Positions 7,383 to 13,704 of a DNA stretch of 13,783 nucleotides are shown piece after piece; position 1 is the first letter of the stretch; every line of letters starts with the position of its first letter. Source of the DNA: JAVBUZ01 sp031554725 (GTDB taxonomy: Bacteria; Bacillota; Clostridia; Lachnospirales; Lachnospiraceae); assembly GCA_031554725.1 (NCBI GenBank), contig JAVBUZ010000120.1:1-13783 (forward strand), written 5' to 3'. The notes beneath the pieces are model-generated. The model was not told where the DNA came from, did not search any database, and saw nothing but the letters and a program-made list of their open reading frames with translations. The position numbers were made by a program, and so were the translations under genes.

Positions 7383-7988
7383 ATGAAATCATTTTTACGA
7401 CGTTATAAGTATGAGCCATTTATTACATATCTGCTAGTTGCCATAAATGTAATACTATTTCTTTTGTGTACTTTTGGTGATAACATGTTATATAATATAG
7501 GGAGATTAAGCCCAGATACCTTCTTTTTAGATAAGGAATATTACAGACTGATAACAGCGATGTTTTTACATGCAGACATTCAGCATCTGGTAAATAATAT
7601 GCTTCTGCTATTTGGCTTAGGGTTTATGCTTGAGAAAGAAGTCGGGCACCTTTTATTTGCAGTATTATATTTTTGTTCGGGCTTAGTGGGACAAGCGGCT
7701 TCGCTCATATATAAAATATTATCGGGCGAATGGGATGTGGGTTCCATTGGCGCAAGTGGAGCAGTATTTGGTTTGCTGGGATTATTACTTGCAGCCATTT
7801 TGGTATTGGGCATGCAATCTTTACAAGTAACACCACAAAGGGTTTTTCTGGTGGCTTTGTATTCTATATATATGGGTATGACAAATGCAAGAATAGATAA
7901 TGCTGCTCATGTGGGCGGATTCTTTGGTGGTTTTTTTATAGGATTAATTATCTGTTTAGTAGAATTGAAAAAGAGGAGGCGTAGGTAA
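7383..7988 (+). CDS. Rhomboid-family intramembrane serine protease
   Basis: This 201-residue polytopic membrane protein cuts peptide bonds inside transmembrane helices of substrates. The catalytic dyad is visible: Ser125 in GASGAVFG and His176 in AAHVGGFFGGFF. Also present are the HLVNN motif (residues 68-72) that lines the active site and the Gly-rich final helix. About six hydrophobic segments and a basic tail (KKRRRR) complete the minimal six-helix form. ATG 7383 is preferred because GTGAGG sits 6 nt upstream; GTG 7371 in frame is an alternative. It is 70 nt after the Tad operon and 4 nt before the next gene. Its substrate is unknown, and proximity to the pilus genes alone does not link it to them. 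Confidence 0.9.
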   Translation: MKSFLRRYKYEPFITYLLVAINVILFLLCTFGDNMLYNIGRLSPDTFFLDKEYYRLITAMFLHADIQHLVNNMLLLFGLGFMLEKEVGHLLFAVLYFCSGLVGQAASLIYKILSGEWDVGSIGASGAVFGLLGLLLAAILVLGMQSLQVTPQRVFLVALYSIYMGMTNARIDNAAHVGGFFGGFFIGLIICLVELKKRRRR

Positions 7989-7992
7989 TACA

Positions 7993-8361
7993 GTGAAGAT
8001 TAATATTTATTATGGCGGTAGGGGACTTATGGATGATCCTACATTATATGTTATTAATAAAATGCAGAGTGTACTTGAAGAGCTACATGTAATGGTTGAA
8101 AGATTCAATTTATATGAGCTTAAAAATAGTATTACGACCTTGCCTCAGACGTTAAAAACAGCGGATGGAATTATTCTAGCAACTACGGTAGAGTGGTACG
8201 GCATTGGCGGGTATATGCAACAATTTTTGGATGCATGCTGGTTGTATGCAGATAAAGAAAAAATTGAAAAGATATATATGTGTCCGATTGTCATGGCTAC
8301 AACCTATGGTGAAAGAGAAGGAAAGCTTAATTTATCAACTGCTTGGGAGATACTTGGATGA
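7993..8361 (+). CDS. N-terminal fragment: flavodoxin-like oxidoreductase domain
   Basis: This 122-residue product is what is translated before the TGA of the interrupted gene. It starts at GTG 7993, 4 nt after the rhomboid stop, with a GAGGAGG site about 12 nt upstream. The beta strand MKINIYYGGRG, the TADGIILATTVEWYGIGGYMQQFLDAC segment and PIVMATTYGERE are typical of small flavodoxin-fold FMN-binding proteins. It ends before the fold is complete, so the fragment alone is probably not functional. Confidence 0.6.
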   Translation: MKINIYYGGRGLMDDPTLYVINKMQSVLEELHVMVERFNLYELKNSITTLPQTLKTADGIILATTVEWYGIGGYMQQFLDACWLYADKEKIEKIYMCPIVMATTYGEREGKLNLSTAWEILG

Positions 8362-8406
8362 CGACCTTGCAGCGGTATTTGTGGATATAGTCCCGACAAT
8401 ACAGCA

Positions 8407-8991
8407 TTGGAGATGAACAGTGATTACGCAAATATCATAGAGAAAAAAGCGGAGAATATGTATCGTACTATAAATCAAAGATTAGCTAGCTTGCCAGCAA
8501 GCAACCAAGCGGTAAAGAAGATGGTTTCTAGTACCAAAAATATTGATTTAACCCCTCAGGAGTCAGAACAATTGTCTCAGTATGCTTCTGATGATGGCTA
8601 TGTACAAAGACAAAAAGCGGATATACAAGAGCTTACGAGCTTGTTTAAGGATATGATGGGTACGGATGAAAAAATGGATGAACTTTATAGCGAAAAGCTG
8701 ACAAAGGCCTTTAAGCCGATGGCAGGTTTTAAAGCTGTGTATAAATGCAATCTTGAAGGAAGAAAGAAGGCTCTTTTTATTCGCGTGAATGGAGCCAGTG
8801 TAGAATGTGTAGAAGAGGCACAGGAAGAAATAGATGTGGAGATTCACCTAACACCTGAAACCATGGAAGAGATTATGATGGGCAGAATGTCTTTTCAAAG
8901 AGCTTTCATGTCAGGAGATATGAAGATGAAGGGTGACTTTAAAATATTGCGAGCACTAGACCAAATTTTTGTTTTTGCTGAGCAAATATAA
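8407..8991 (+). CDS. C-terminal fragment: SCP2 sterol-carrier-like domain
   Basis: This is the part after the TGA of the interrupted gene, readable from TTG 8407 or ATG 8413 as about 194 residues. No ribosome binding site stands at a proper distance before either start, which argues that it was once the continuation of the upstream frame. The first half is a helical linker (KAENMYRTINQRLASLPASNQAV, in shorter motifs). The last 100 residues resemble SCP2 domains, with the final MKGDFKILRALDQIF being characteristic. SCP2 domains bind lipids or fatty acyl groups; the ligand here is unknown. Confidence 0.6.
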   Translation: MEMNSDYANIIEKKAENMYRTINQRLASLPASNQAVKKMVSSTKNIDLTPQESEQLSQYASDDGYVQRQKADIQELTSLFKDMMGTDEKMDELYSEKLTKAFKPMAGFKAVYKCNLEGRKKALFIRVNGASVECVEEAQEEIDVEIHLTPETMEEIMMGRMSFQRAFMSGDMKMKGDFKILRALDQIFVFAEQI

Positions 8992-9015
8992 TTGCGGGAA
9001 GGGCGTGAATTGAAG

Positions 9016-9426
9016 ATGAGAAAAGAAGATTGTATTTTTTGCAAAATAGCAAATGGCGATATTCCATCGAAGACTATTTATGAGGATGGGCTATTTAGAG
9101 TGATATTGGATATGGGACCAGCAACGAAGGGACATGCATTAATATTACCTAAGGAACATGCAGACAATTTATATGAGCTACCAGATGACATAGCAGAAAA
9201 AGTGATGGTAGTTGCTAAGAATATGGTGGTAAAAATGCGTAATAGCCTTGGAGCAGATGGATTTAATCTGGTTCAAAATAATGGCGAGGTGGCGGGACAA
9301 AGTGTATTGCATTATCACCTGCACTTGATTCCAAGATATAAGAATGATAACCAACACATTTTATGGGAACCACATGAAACAACGGTAGATGAATTGGAAA
9401 ATATTAAGAATACAATTATCTCCTAA
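9016..9426 (+). CDS. HIT-family (histidine triad) nucleotide hydrolase/hydrolase-like protein
   Basis: This 136-residue cytoplasmic protein belongs to the HIT superfamily, which hydrolyses nucleoside phosphoramidates or dinucleoside polyphosphates. The catalytic triad HYHLHLIPR is at residues 99-107. The N-terminal CIFCKIANGDIPS with a CxxC pair is the usual HINT/Fhit-like opening, and GPATKGHALILPKEH and FNLVQNNGEVAGQ are family motifs. Length is normal. ATG 9016 gives the typical N-terminus; in-frame TTG codons at 9010 and 8992 are possible earlier starts, with GAAGGG lying 6 nt before TTG 9010. It follows the SCP2 frame closely and precedes the fumarase genes by about 40 nt. The exact substrate cannot be told from sequence. 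Confidence 0.9.
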   Translation: MRKEDCIFCKIANGDIPSKTIYEDGLFRVILDMGPATKGHALILPKEHADNLYELPDDIAEKVMVVAKNMVVKMRNSLGADGFNLVQNNGEVAGQSVLHYHLHLIPRYKNDNQHILWEPHETTVDELENIKNTIIS

Positions 9427-9467
9427 TAGTTCATGAGGAAATACAAAAAATAATTATGAGGATTTGC

Positions 9468-10310
9468 ATGAAAACAATAGCTGTTGATGAGATTACTAGA
9501 AACATAAAAGAAATGTGCATAGAGGCAAATCACTATCTTACTCCAGACATGGATAAAGCAATGAAGGATGCTCTCGAAAAAGAAGAGTCAGGACTTGGCA
9601 AGCAGATACTTGAACAATTGCAAGCTAATTTAACAATTGCAAGCCAAGATATGATTCCAATTTGTCAGGATACAGGAATGGCAATAATTTTTATGGAGAT
9701 TGGTCAAGAGGTTCATTTTGAAGGTGGGTCTTTGGATGCAGCAATACATGAAGGCGTGCGACAAGGGTATGAAACGGGATTTTTAAGAAAATCGGTGGTT
9801 GGAGATCCTCTTATTAGAGAAAATACAAAAGATAATACACCAGCAGTAATTCATTATGAAATGACTGAAGGTGATAAGGTGACTATTACAGTAGCTCCGA
9901 AGGGATTCGGTAGTGAAAATATGAGCAGAGTATTTATGCTTAAACCTTCCGATGGTGCAGAAGGGGTGAGAGATGCTGTTTTGACGGCAGTAAAGGATGC
10001 AGGACCTAATGCATGTCCTCCTATGGTAGTAGGAGTTGGTGTCGGAGGGACCTTTGAAAAGTGTGCGATAATGGCTAAAAGGGCTTTGACAAGACCAGTA
10101 GGTGAGTGCTCGGTAGTTCCATGGGTAAAGGAAATGGAAGAAGAGCTTTTGGCAAGGATTAATTGTTTGGGCATTGGCCCTGGAGGCCTTGGTGGAACAA
10201 CCACTGCTCTGGCAGTTAATATTAATACCTATCCGACACATATTGCAGGGTTACCAGTGGCAATTAATATTTGTTGTCATGTAAATAGACATGCCGTGCG
10301 CACATTATAG
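9468..10310 (+). CDS. fumA: Fumarate hydratase class I, alpha subunit
   Basis: This 280-residue subunit of an oxygen-sensitive [4Fe-4S] hydro-lyase (fumarate/L(+)-tartrate dehydratase family) interconverts fumarate and malate with its beta partner. Three candidate cluster cysteines sit in conserved contexts: Cys66 in PICQDTGM, Cys183 in GPNACPPM, and Cys269/270 in NICCHVNRH. The ENTKDNTPA, PKGFGSENMS and GVGVGGTFEKCA motifs are also family signatures. ATG 9468 is chosen because TGAGGAT lies about 5 nt upstream; ATG 9456 in frame overlaps that site. The beta gene follows after 10 nt, so the two are surely co-translated from one message. Fumarate rather than tartrate as substrate is the commoner case but is not proven by the sequence. 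Confidence 0.93.
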   Translation: MKTIAVDEITRNIKEMCIEANHYLTPDMDKAMKDALEKEESGLGKQILEQLQANLTIASQDMIPICQDTGMAIIFMEIGQEVHFEGGSLDAAIHEGVRQGYETGFLRKSVVGDPLIRENTKDNTPAVIHYEMTEGDKVTITVAPKGFGSENMSRVFMLKPSDGAEGVRDAVLTAVKDAGPNACPPMVVGVGVGGTFEKCAIMAKRALTRPVGECSVVPWVKEMEEELLARINCLGIGPGGLGGTTTALAVNINTYPTHIAGLPVAINICCHVNRHAVRTL

Positions 10311-10320
10311 GGAGAAGAAC

Positions 10321-10875
10321 ATGAATAGATATATTACGACTCCTATTTCGAAGGAAGATGTGGCAACTTTAAAAGCGGGGGATTATGTGTACCTAACTGG
10401 GACAATATATACAGCGAGGGACGCCGCACATAAGAGAATGTTTGAAACTTTAGAAGAAGAAAAGAAACTGCCAATTTCAATAGAAGGAAGCATAATTTAT
10501 TATATGGGACCATCACCAGCGAGAGATGGAAGACCAATTGGATCCGCTGGTCCAACAACCTCTAGCCGTATGGACAAGTATACGCCAACCCTTTTGGATA
10601 TGGGGATGATTGGAATGATAGGTAAAGGAAAACGTTCAAAATCTGTTTTGGATGCAATTGTCAGAAATAGAGCAGTGTACTTTGCGGCAGTTGGTGGAGC
10701 GGGCGCGCTGTTATCCAAATCTATTACAGCATCTGAAGTGGTGGCATATGACGATTTGGGCACTGAGGCAATCCGAAAATTAGAAGTAAAAGACTTTCCT
10801 ATTATAGTGGTAATTGATTCAGAGGGAAACAACTTATATGAAACCGCAATAAAGGAATTTACAAAAGAAGCATAG
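10321..10875 (+). CDS. fumB: Fumarate hydratase class I, beta subunit
   Basis: This 184-residue partner of the alpha subunit contributes substrate-binding residues of the class I fumarase/tartrate dehydratase. Visible motifs are LTGTIYTARDAAHKRM (residues 26-40), YYMGPSPA, SAGPTTSSRMD (75-85) and GMIGKGKRS (98-106), all family hallmarks. ATG 10321 has AGGGAGAA just upstream; an in-frame ATG at 10291 lies inside the alpha gene and is not needed. Length matches free-standing beta subunits. In enzymes such as E. coli FumA the two parts are fused; here they are separate genes, the arrangement typical of anaerobic Firmicutes and archaea. Confidence 0.93.
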   Translation: MNRYITTPISKEDVATLKAGDYVYLTGTIYTARDAAHKRMFETLEEEKKLPISIEGSIIYYMGPSPARDGRPIGSAGPTTSSRMDKYTPTLLDMGMIGMIGKGKRSKSVLDAIVRNRAVYFAAVGGAGALLSKSITASEVVAYDDLGTEAIRKLEVKDFPIIVVIDSEGNNLYETAIKEFTKEA

Positions 10876-10911
10876 ACTACAAGAAAAAAGTGCGCGAAAG
10901 CGAGGATGATT

Positions 10912-11628
10912 ATGCGACGTATTATGATGATGGTCTTTAGATTGTTCTATATTGCTCCATATTATTTGTTTCGAATATGGAGATACAGTAAGAAGAAGGA
11001 TGCTGACTTTGATGAAACCTATGCTTATGTGAAGAAAGTAACAAAGGCAGCAAATCATGCAGGTAGGGTAACAATTGAAAGTCATGGTTTGGAAAATATT
11101 CCTAAAGAAAATGGATTTATTTTCTATCCGAATCATCAAGGAATGTTTGACGTACTGGTATTTCTAGAATCTTGTCCAGTGCCTTTTACCTTTGTTATAA
11201 AAAAGGAAGCTAGAAATATAATTCTTTTAAAGCAAGTAGCAGATGCCCTTGGAGGATTGGCGATGGATAGAGAAGATATTCGACAGTCCATGCAGGTCAT
11301 CAATCAGATGACAGAGTCCGTAAAGGAAGGAAGGAATTTTCTTATTTTTGCTGAAGGAACAAGAAGCAAAAGGGGAAATGAACTTTTAGATTTTAAAGGC
11401 GGTAGCTTCAAAAGTGCGGTTAAGGCAAAGTGTCCAATTGTTCCTTGTGCGTTAATTGATTCCTTTAAACCTTTTGATGAAAAGTCAGTTAAGCCAGTTA
11501 GCGTGAAGCTGATTTATTTACCTCCACTATATTATGAAGAATATAAAGACATGAAAACCCAGGAAATTGCCATAGAAGTAAAAGGTCGCATTGAGAAAGT
11601 AATTAGTGAATATGTAGACGCATTTTAA
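10912..11628 (+). CDS. plsC: 1-acyl-sn-glycerol-3-phosphate acyltransferase (PlsC-type)
   Basis: This 238-residue membrane-associated enzyme makes phosphatidic acid by acylating lysophosphatidate. The catalytic HX4D motif is NHQGMFD (His75, Asp80). Block III is FAEGTRSKRG (residues 147-156), followed by FKGGSFKSAVKAKCPIVPCAL, a typical block IV region. An N-terminal hydrophobic segment (VFRLFYIAPYYLF) could anchor it. ATG 10912 has GAGGAT about 4 nt upstream; ATG 10906 is an in-frame alternative overlapping that site. The gene follows the fumarase pair by 36 nt with no terminator visible, so it may share their transcript, though no metabolic link is needed. Confidence 0.9.
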   Translation: MRRIMMMVFRLFYIAPYYLFRIWRYSKKKDADFDETYAYVKKVTKAANHAGRVTIESHGLENIPKENGFIFYPNHQGMFDVLVFLESCPVPFTFVIKKEARNIILLKQVADALGGLAMDREDIRQSMQVINQMTESVKEGRNFLIFAEGTRSKRGNELLDFKGGSFKSAVKAKCPIVPCALIDSFKPFDEKSVKPVSVKLIYLPPLYYEEYKDMKTQEIAIEVKGRIEKVISEYVDAF

Positions 11629-11640
11629 GATAAGAGAGAA

Positions 11641-11670
11641 TAAGCACGGGAGTATAAAATAGCGTGCTTA
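11641..11670. repeat. Perfect 8-bp inverted repeat upstream of MATE transporter gene
   Basis: TAAGCACG (11641-11648) and CGTGCTTA (11663-11670) are perfect reverse complements around a 14-nt AT-rich centre. The centre contains TATAAA (11653-11658), a possible -10 element. No T-run follows, so it is not a standard terminator. It could be an operator dyad for a regulator of the transporter or an mRNA hairpin. No good -35 box is visible upstream. Confidence 0.55.
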
Positions 11671-11681
11671 AATGATGTAAG

Positions 11682-13076
11682 GTGAAAGTTTTGAGTAATG
11701 ATAAAACAGAGACAGCAAATCCTTTAGGGACAATGGAAATAAAGAAGCTATTGGTTAAATTCGCAGTTCCGTCCATTGTAAGTTTTTTGGTTAGTGCATT
11801 ATATAATATTGTTGATCAGATATTTATTGGGCAAAGCATAGGTATATTAGGAAATGCGGCAACGAATGTTGCTTTTCCTCTAACGACGATTTGCACGGCT
11901 ACAGCTTTGCTATTAGGAATTGGTGGAGCATCAAATTTCAATTTGGAATTAGGCGCAGGGCGAAGGGAGGAAGCGATAAATATTGCTTCTAACGCTTTGT
12001 TTTTACTTTTTGCTTGCGGAACAGTTTTGGCAATTGGAGTTGGATGCTTTCTGAGCCCCCTAATGCTTGCTTTTGGTGCGACGGCAGATACCTTGCCATA
12101 TGCAACAATATATACGGGTATAACATGCTTTGGTATGCCGTTCTTAATCTTTACAACTGGCGGAGGGCATTTAATTCGTGCAGATGGAAGTCCTACGTAC
12201 TCCATGATAAGTATGCTTTCGGGTGCGATATTAAATACTATATTAGATCCTATCTTAATATTTGGCTTTAAGATGGGTATGGCAGGGGCAGCGTATGCAA
12301 CTGTAATAGGGCAAGTAGTTTCGGCATTGATTATGGTGTATTATTTTGTTAGGAAATATAGGACTGGTAAGATTATTAAGAGCCTTTTGGTGCCAAAACT
12401 TAAATATGTCAAGGCGATTTTGATGTTGGGGAGTGCAAGTTGCTTTAACCAGCTAGCAATGACGGCAGTACAGATTGTTTTGAATAATACTCTTACCTAT
12501 TATGGTGCGAAATCAATATATGGAAGTGATATTCCTCTTGCATGTGTTGGGGTAATTATGAAAGTGAATGTTATACTTATGGCATTTATCTTAGGAATCA
12601 CTCAAGGCTGTCAGCCAATATTTGGATTTAACTATGGTGCCAAGCGATATAACCGCGTCCGAGAAGCTTATGTTGCAGGTGCTGTAGCAACGACAGTGGT
12701 TTCTTGCGTTTTCTTTTGCGCCTTTCAATTAATTCCAAGGCAAATTGTTAGCATTTTTGGAAATGGAACAGAAGAGTATTTTAGATTTGCAGAGCGCTAT
12801 TTTAGAATATATTTAGGTCTTACCCTTATAAACGGGATTCAACCGTTAACAGCGAATTTCTTTACTTCAATCGGTAAAGCAAAGACGGGTATGAGGATCT
12901 CGCTTACAAGACAAATATTATTTTTGTTGCCGCTTATACTTATTTTTCCGATTTTCTTTGGAATTGATGGAGTTATGTACGCTGGACCAATAGCAGATAT
13001 GGCAGCAGCAATAGTAGCTTTTGTATTTTTATTTAGAGAATTTAGAAGAATGCCAAATGTAGAAAAAACCAATTGA
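11682..13076 (+). CDS. MATE-family multidrug/toxin efflux transporter
   Basis: This protein of about 464 residues is a twelve-helix inner-membrane antiporter of the multidrug and toxic compound extrusion family, which uses a Na+ or H+ gradient. Visible signatures are FAVPSIVSFLVSALYNIVDQIFIGQ in the first helix region, the GASNFNLELGAGRREEA loop, the AILNTILDPILIFGFKMGMAGAAYATVIGQ segment (given here as separate motifs) and the second-half copy QGCQPIFGFNYGAKRYNRV. GTG 11682 is the longest start. TTG 11691, with AAGGTGA (11679-11685) 5 nt upstream, is the better-supported start and shortens it by three residues. The preceding inverted repeat may control it. Substrate cannot be read from the sequence. 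Its TGA overlaps a -35 box for the next unit. Confidence 0.92.
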   Translation: MKVLSNDKTETANPLGTMEIKKLLVKFAVPSIVSFLVSALYNIVDQIFIGQSIGILGNAATNVAFPLTTICTATALLLGIGGASNFNLELGAGRREEAINIASNALFLLFACGTVLAIGVGCFLSPLMLAFGATADTLPYATIYTGITCFGMPFLIFTTGGGHLIRADGSPTYSMISMLSGAILNTILDPILIFGFKMGMAGAAYATVIGQVVSALIMVYYFVRKYRTGKIIKSLLVPKLKYVKAILMLGSASCFNQLAMTAVQIVLNNTLTYYGAKSIYGSDIPLACVGVIMKVNVILMAFILGITQGCQPIFGFNYGAKRYNRVREAYVAGAVATTVVSCVFFCAFQLIPRQIVSIFGNGTEEYFRFAERYFRIYLGLTLINGIQPLTANFFTSIGKAKTGMRISLTRQILFLLPLILIFPIFFGIDGVMYAGPIADMAAAIVAFVFLFREFRRMPNVEKTN

Positions 13077-13101
13077 CAAACAAAACATTCCTATGTATAA
13101 T
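13073..13101 (+). promoter_or_regulatory. Consensus sigma-70-type promoter for tRNA-Ser
   Basis: TTGACA (13073-13078) and TATAAT (13096-13101) match both consensus boxes perfectly with a 17-bp spacer. The -35 box overlaps the MATE stop codon. Transcription would start near 13108, about 55 nt ahead of the tRNA. Confidence 0.9.
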
Positions 13102-13162
13102 AACACTTGCGTCACTAATAAGGACGTAAAACTTCATATTGACAGAGGTGCAGTTCAGACGT

Positions 13163-13250
13163 GGAGAAATACTCAAGAGGCTGAAGAGGCGCCCCTGCTA
13201 AGGGTGTAGGTCGTTTACGCGGCGCGAGGGTTCAAATCCCTCTTTCTCCG
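13163..13250 (+). tRNA. tRNA-Ser (anticodon GCU)
   Basis: The 88-nt gene folds as a class II tRNA. The acceptor stem GGAGAAA (13163-13169) pairs perfectly with TTTCTCC (13243-13249), with G13250 as discriminator. The anticodon stem CGCCC/GGGTG encloses the loop CTGCTAA, giving anticodon GCT at 13197-13199, which reads AGC and AGU. A long variable arm typical of serine tRNAs follows, and the T arm is GAGGG-TTCAAAT-CCCTC. The CCA end is not encoded; TTA follows the discriminator. It has its own consensus promoter and an intrinsic terminator just downstream, so it is a single-gene unit. Confidence 0.96.
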
Positions 13251-13275
13251 TTAAAAATACCAATGTCAAGATGTG

Positions 13276-13306
13276 GAAGTTCCTTTTATAAGGAACTTCT
13301 TTTTTT
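13276..13306 (+). terminator. Intrinsic terminator after tRNA-Ser
   Basis: A perfect 10-bp stem, GAAGTTCCTT (13276-13285) with AAGGAACTTC (13290-13299), closes a 4-nt loop TTAT and is followed by seven T residues (13300-13306). It ends the tRNA transcript. Confidence 0.95.
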
Positions 13307-13322
13307 GCGGTTTTTTTGTAAT

Positions 13323-13357
13323 ATGACGTGCTGCTGTCTTGTTATGTATATTATAAT
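13323..13357 (+). promoter_or_regulatory. Probable promoter of the small 9-codon unit
   Basis: TATAAT lies at 13352-13357, and TATATT preceded by TG at 13347-13352. The best -35 match is ATGACG at 13323-13328, 18 bp before TATATT. The -10 is good but the -35 is weak. Confidence 0.45.
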
Positions 13358-13390
13358 CAGGGAAACAAAAGAAAACTTGGAGGTAATATA

Positions 13391-13420
13391 ATGATTGAAT
13401 CAAGATGTGGGATTTTATAA
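13391..13420 (+). CDS. Nine-codon mini-ORF with excellent ribosome binding site
   Basis: ATG 13391 to TAA 13420 encodes MIESRCGIL. GGAGG (13379-13383) lies 7 nt upstream, ideal for initiation, and better than the sites of several real genes here. A promoter-like TATAAT stands about 34 nt before it and an intrinsic terminator about 48 nt after it, so a transcript of roughly 130 nt is predicted. It has no run of a regulatory codon that would suggest classical attenuation. It may be a tiny peptide, a leader, a small RNA with incidental translation, or the remnant of a deleted gene whose start was kept. No homologue is known to me. Confidence 0.3.
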   Translation: MIESRCGIL

Positions 13421-13467
13421 AAAAATATATTCTATTAGAAGTATAAATAGGAAGTTACATAGACGCG

Positions 13468-13494
13468 GGGGCAACGATATGTTGCCTCTTTTTT
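13468..13494 (+). terminator. Intrinsic terminator ending the small unit
   Basis: GGGGCAAC (13468-13475) pairs with GTTGCCTC (13481-13488) as an 8-bp stem with one G-U pair and loop GATAT, followed by six T residues (13489-13494). Confidence 0.88.
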
Positions 13495-13589
13495 CTTGTT
13501 TCTTCTATATATAGTAATAAGACAATAAGCGAAAAGGAATGCACCCTGTTATGGAGTTATAAAACCTTGTAAAAAAATGGACAAAGATG

Positions 13590-13618
13590 TTGACAAGCTA
13601 AGGAAGTAGTGTTAATAT
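13590..13618 (+). promoter_or_regulatory. Upstream promoter P1 of probable rRNA operon
   Basis: TTGACA (13590-13595) is followed after 17 bp by TAATAT (13613-13618). It is the first of two promoters of identical design about 86 bp apart, an arrangement typical of rRNA operons. Confidence 0.72.
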
Positions 13619-13625
13619 AAAATTC

Positions 13626-13656
13626 CACCGCGAAAAACGAGTAAAAATGAGCGGTG
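13626..13656. repeat. Short inverted repeat between the two promoters
   Basis: CACCGC (13626-13631) and GCGGTG (13651-13656) are perfect reverse complements with a 19-nt AT-rich spacer. It lies just downstream of P1. It may form a weak hairpin or be a protein site; no T-run follows at once. Confidence 0.35.
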
Positions 13657-13675
13657 AAAATTTTGAAAAAAGTTG

Positions 13676-13704
13676 TTGACACGCAAAACACCTTGTGATA
13701 ATAT
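13676..13704 (+). promoter_or_regulatory. Downstream promoter P2 of probable rRNA operon
   Basis: TTGACA (13676-13681), a 17-bp spacer and TAATAT (13699-13704), with an extended -10 TGA just before it. It has the same box sequences and spacing as P1. Confidence 0.8.

Larger units (their letters stand above)
7993..8991 (+). pseudogene. Flavodoxin-like / SCP2-domain protein interrupted by in-frame TGA
   Basis: One reading frame of 333 codons runs from GTG 7993 to the TAA ending at 8991 and is broken only by TGA at 8359-8361. The protein stays coherent on both sides: ...TTYGEREGKLNLSTAWEILG, stop, RPCSGICGYSPDNTALEMN... The N-terminal part looks like a flavodoxin-fold NAD(P)H/FMN oxidoreductase (ADGIILATTVEWYGIGGYMQQFLD). 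The C-terminal 100 residues resemble an SCP2 lipid-binding domain (VEIHLTPETMEEIMMGRMSFQRAFMSGDMKMKGDFKIL split over several motifs). I recall related clostridial proteins carrying both parts as one chain, with Gly where the stop is. A single GGA to TGA change would explain it. A sequencing error, readthrough, or a genuinely split pair of proteins are alternatives. Confidence 0.75.

Noticed and set aside
8204..8416. Plus-strand alternative frame suggesting a frameshift in the flavodoxin/SCP2 gene
   Set aside because: The sequence before and after the stop is in the same frame, so a single TGA and not a frameshift explains the split. The alternative frame gives no family-like sequence.
9783..10241. 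Minus-strand open frame of 152 codons within the fumarase alpha gene
   Set aside because: It lies wholly inside a well-identified conserved gene, is rich in Ser, Cys and His as expected for a shadow frame, and has no recognisable motif.
13139..13168. TTGACA at 13139-13144 as a second tRNA promoter
   Set aside because: No -10-like sequence lies 16-18 bp downstream; that position is already the start of the tRNA.
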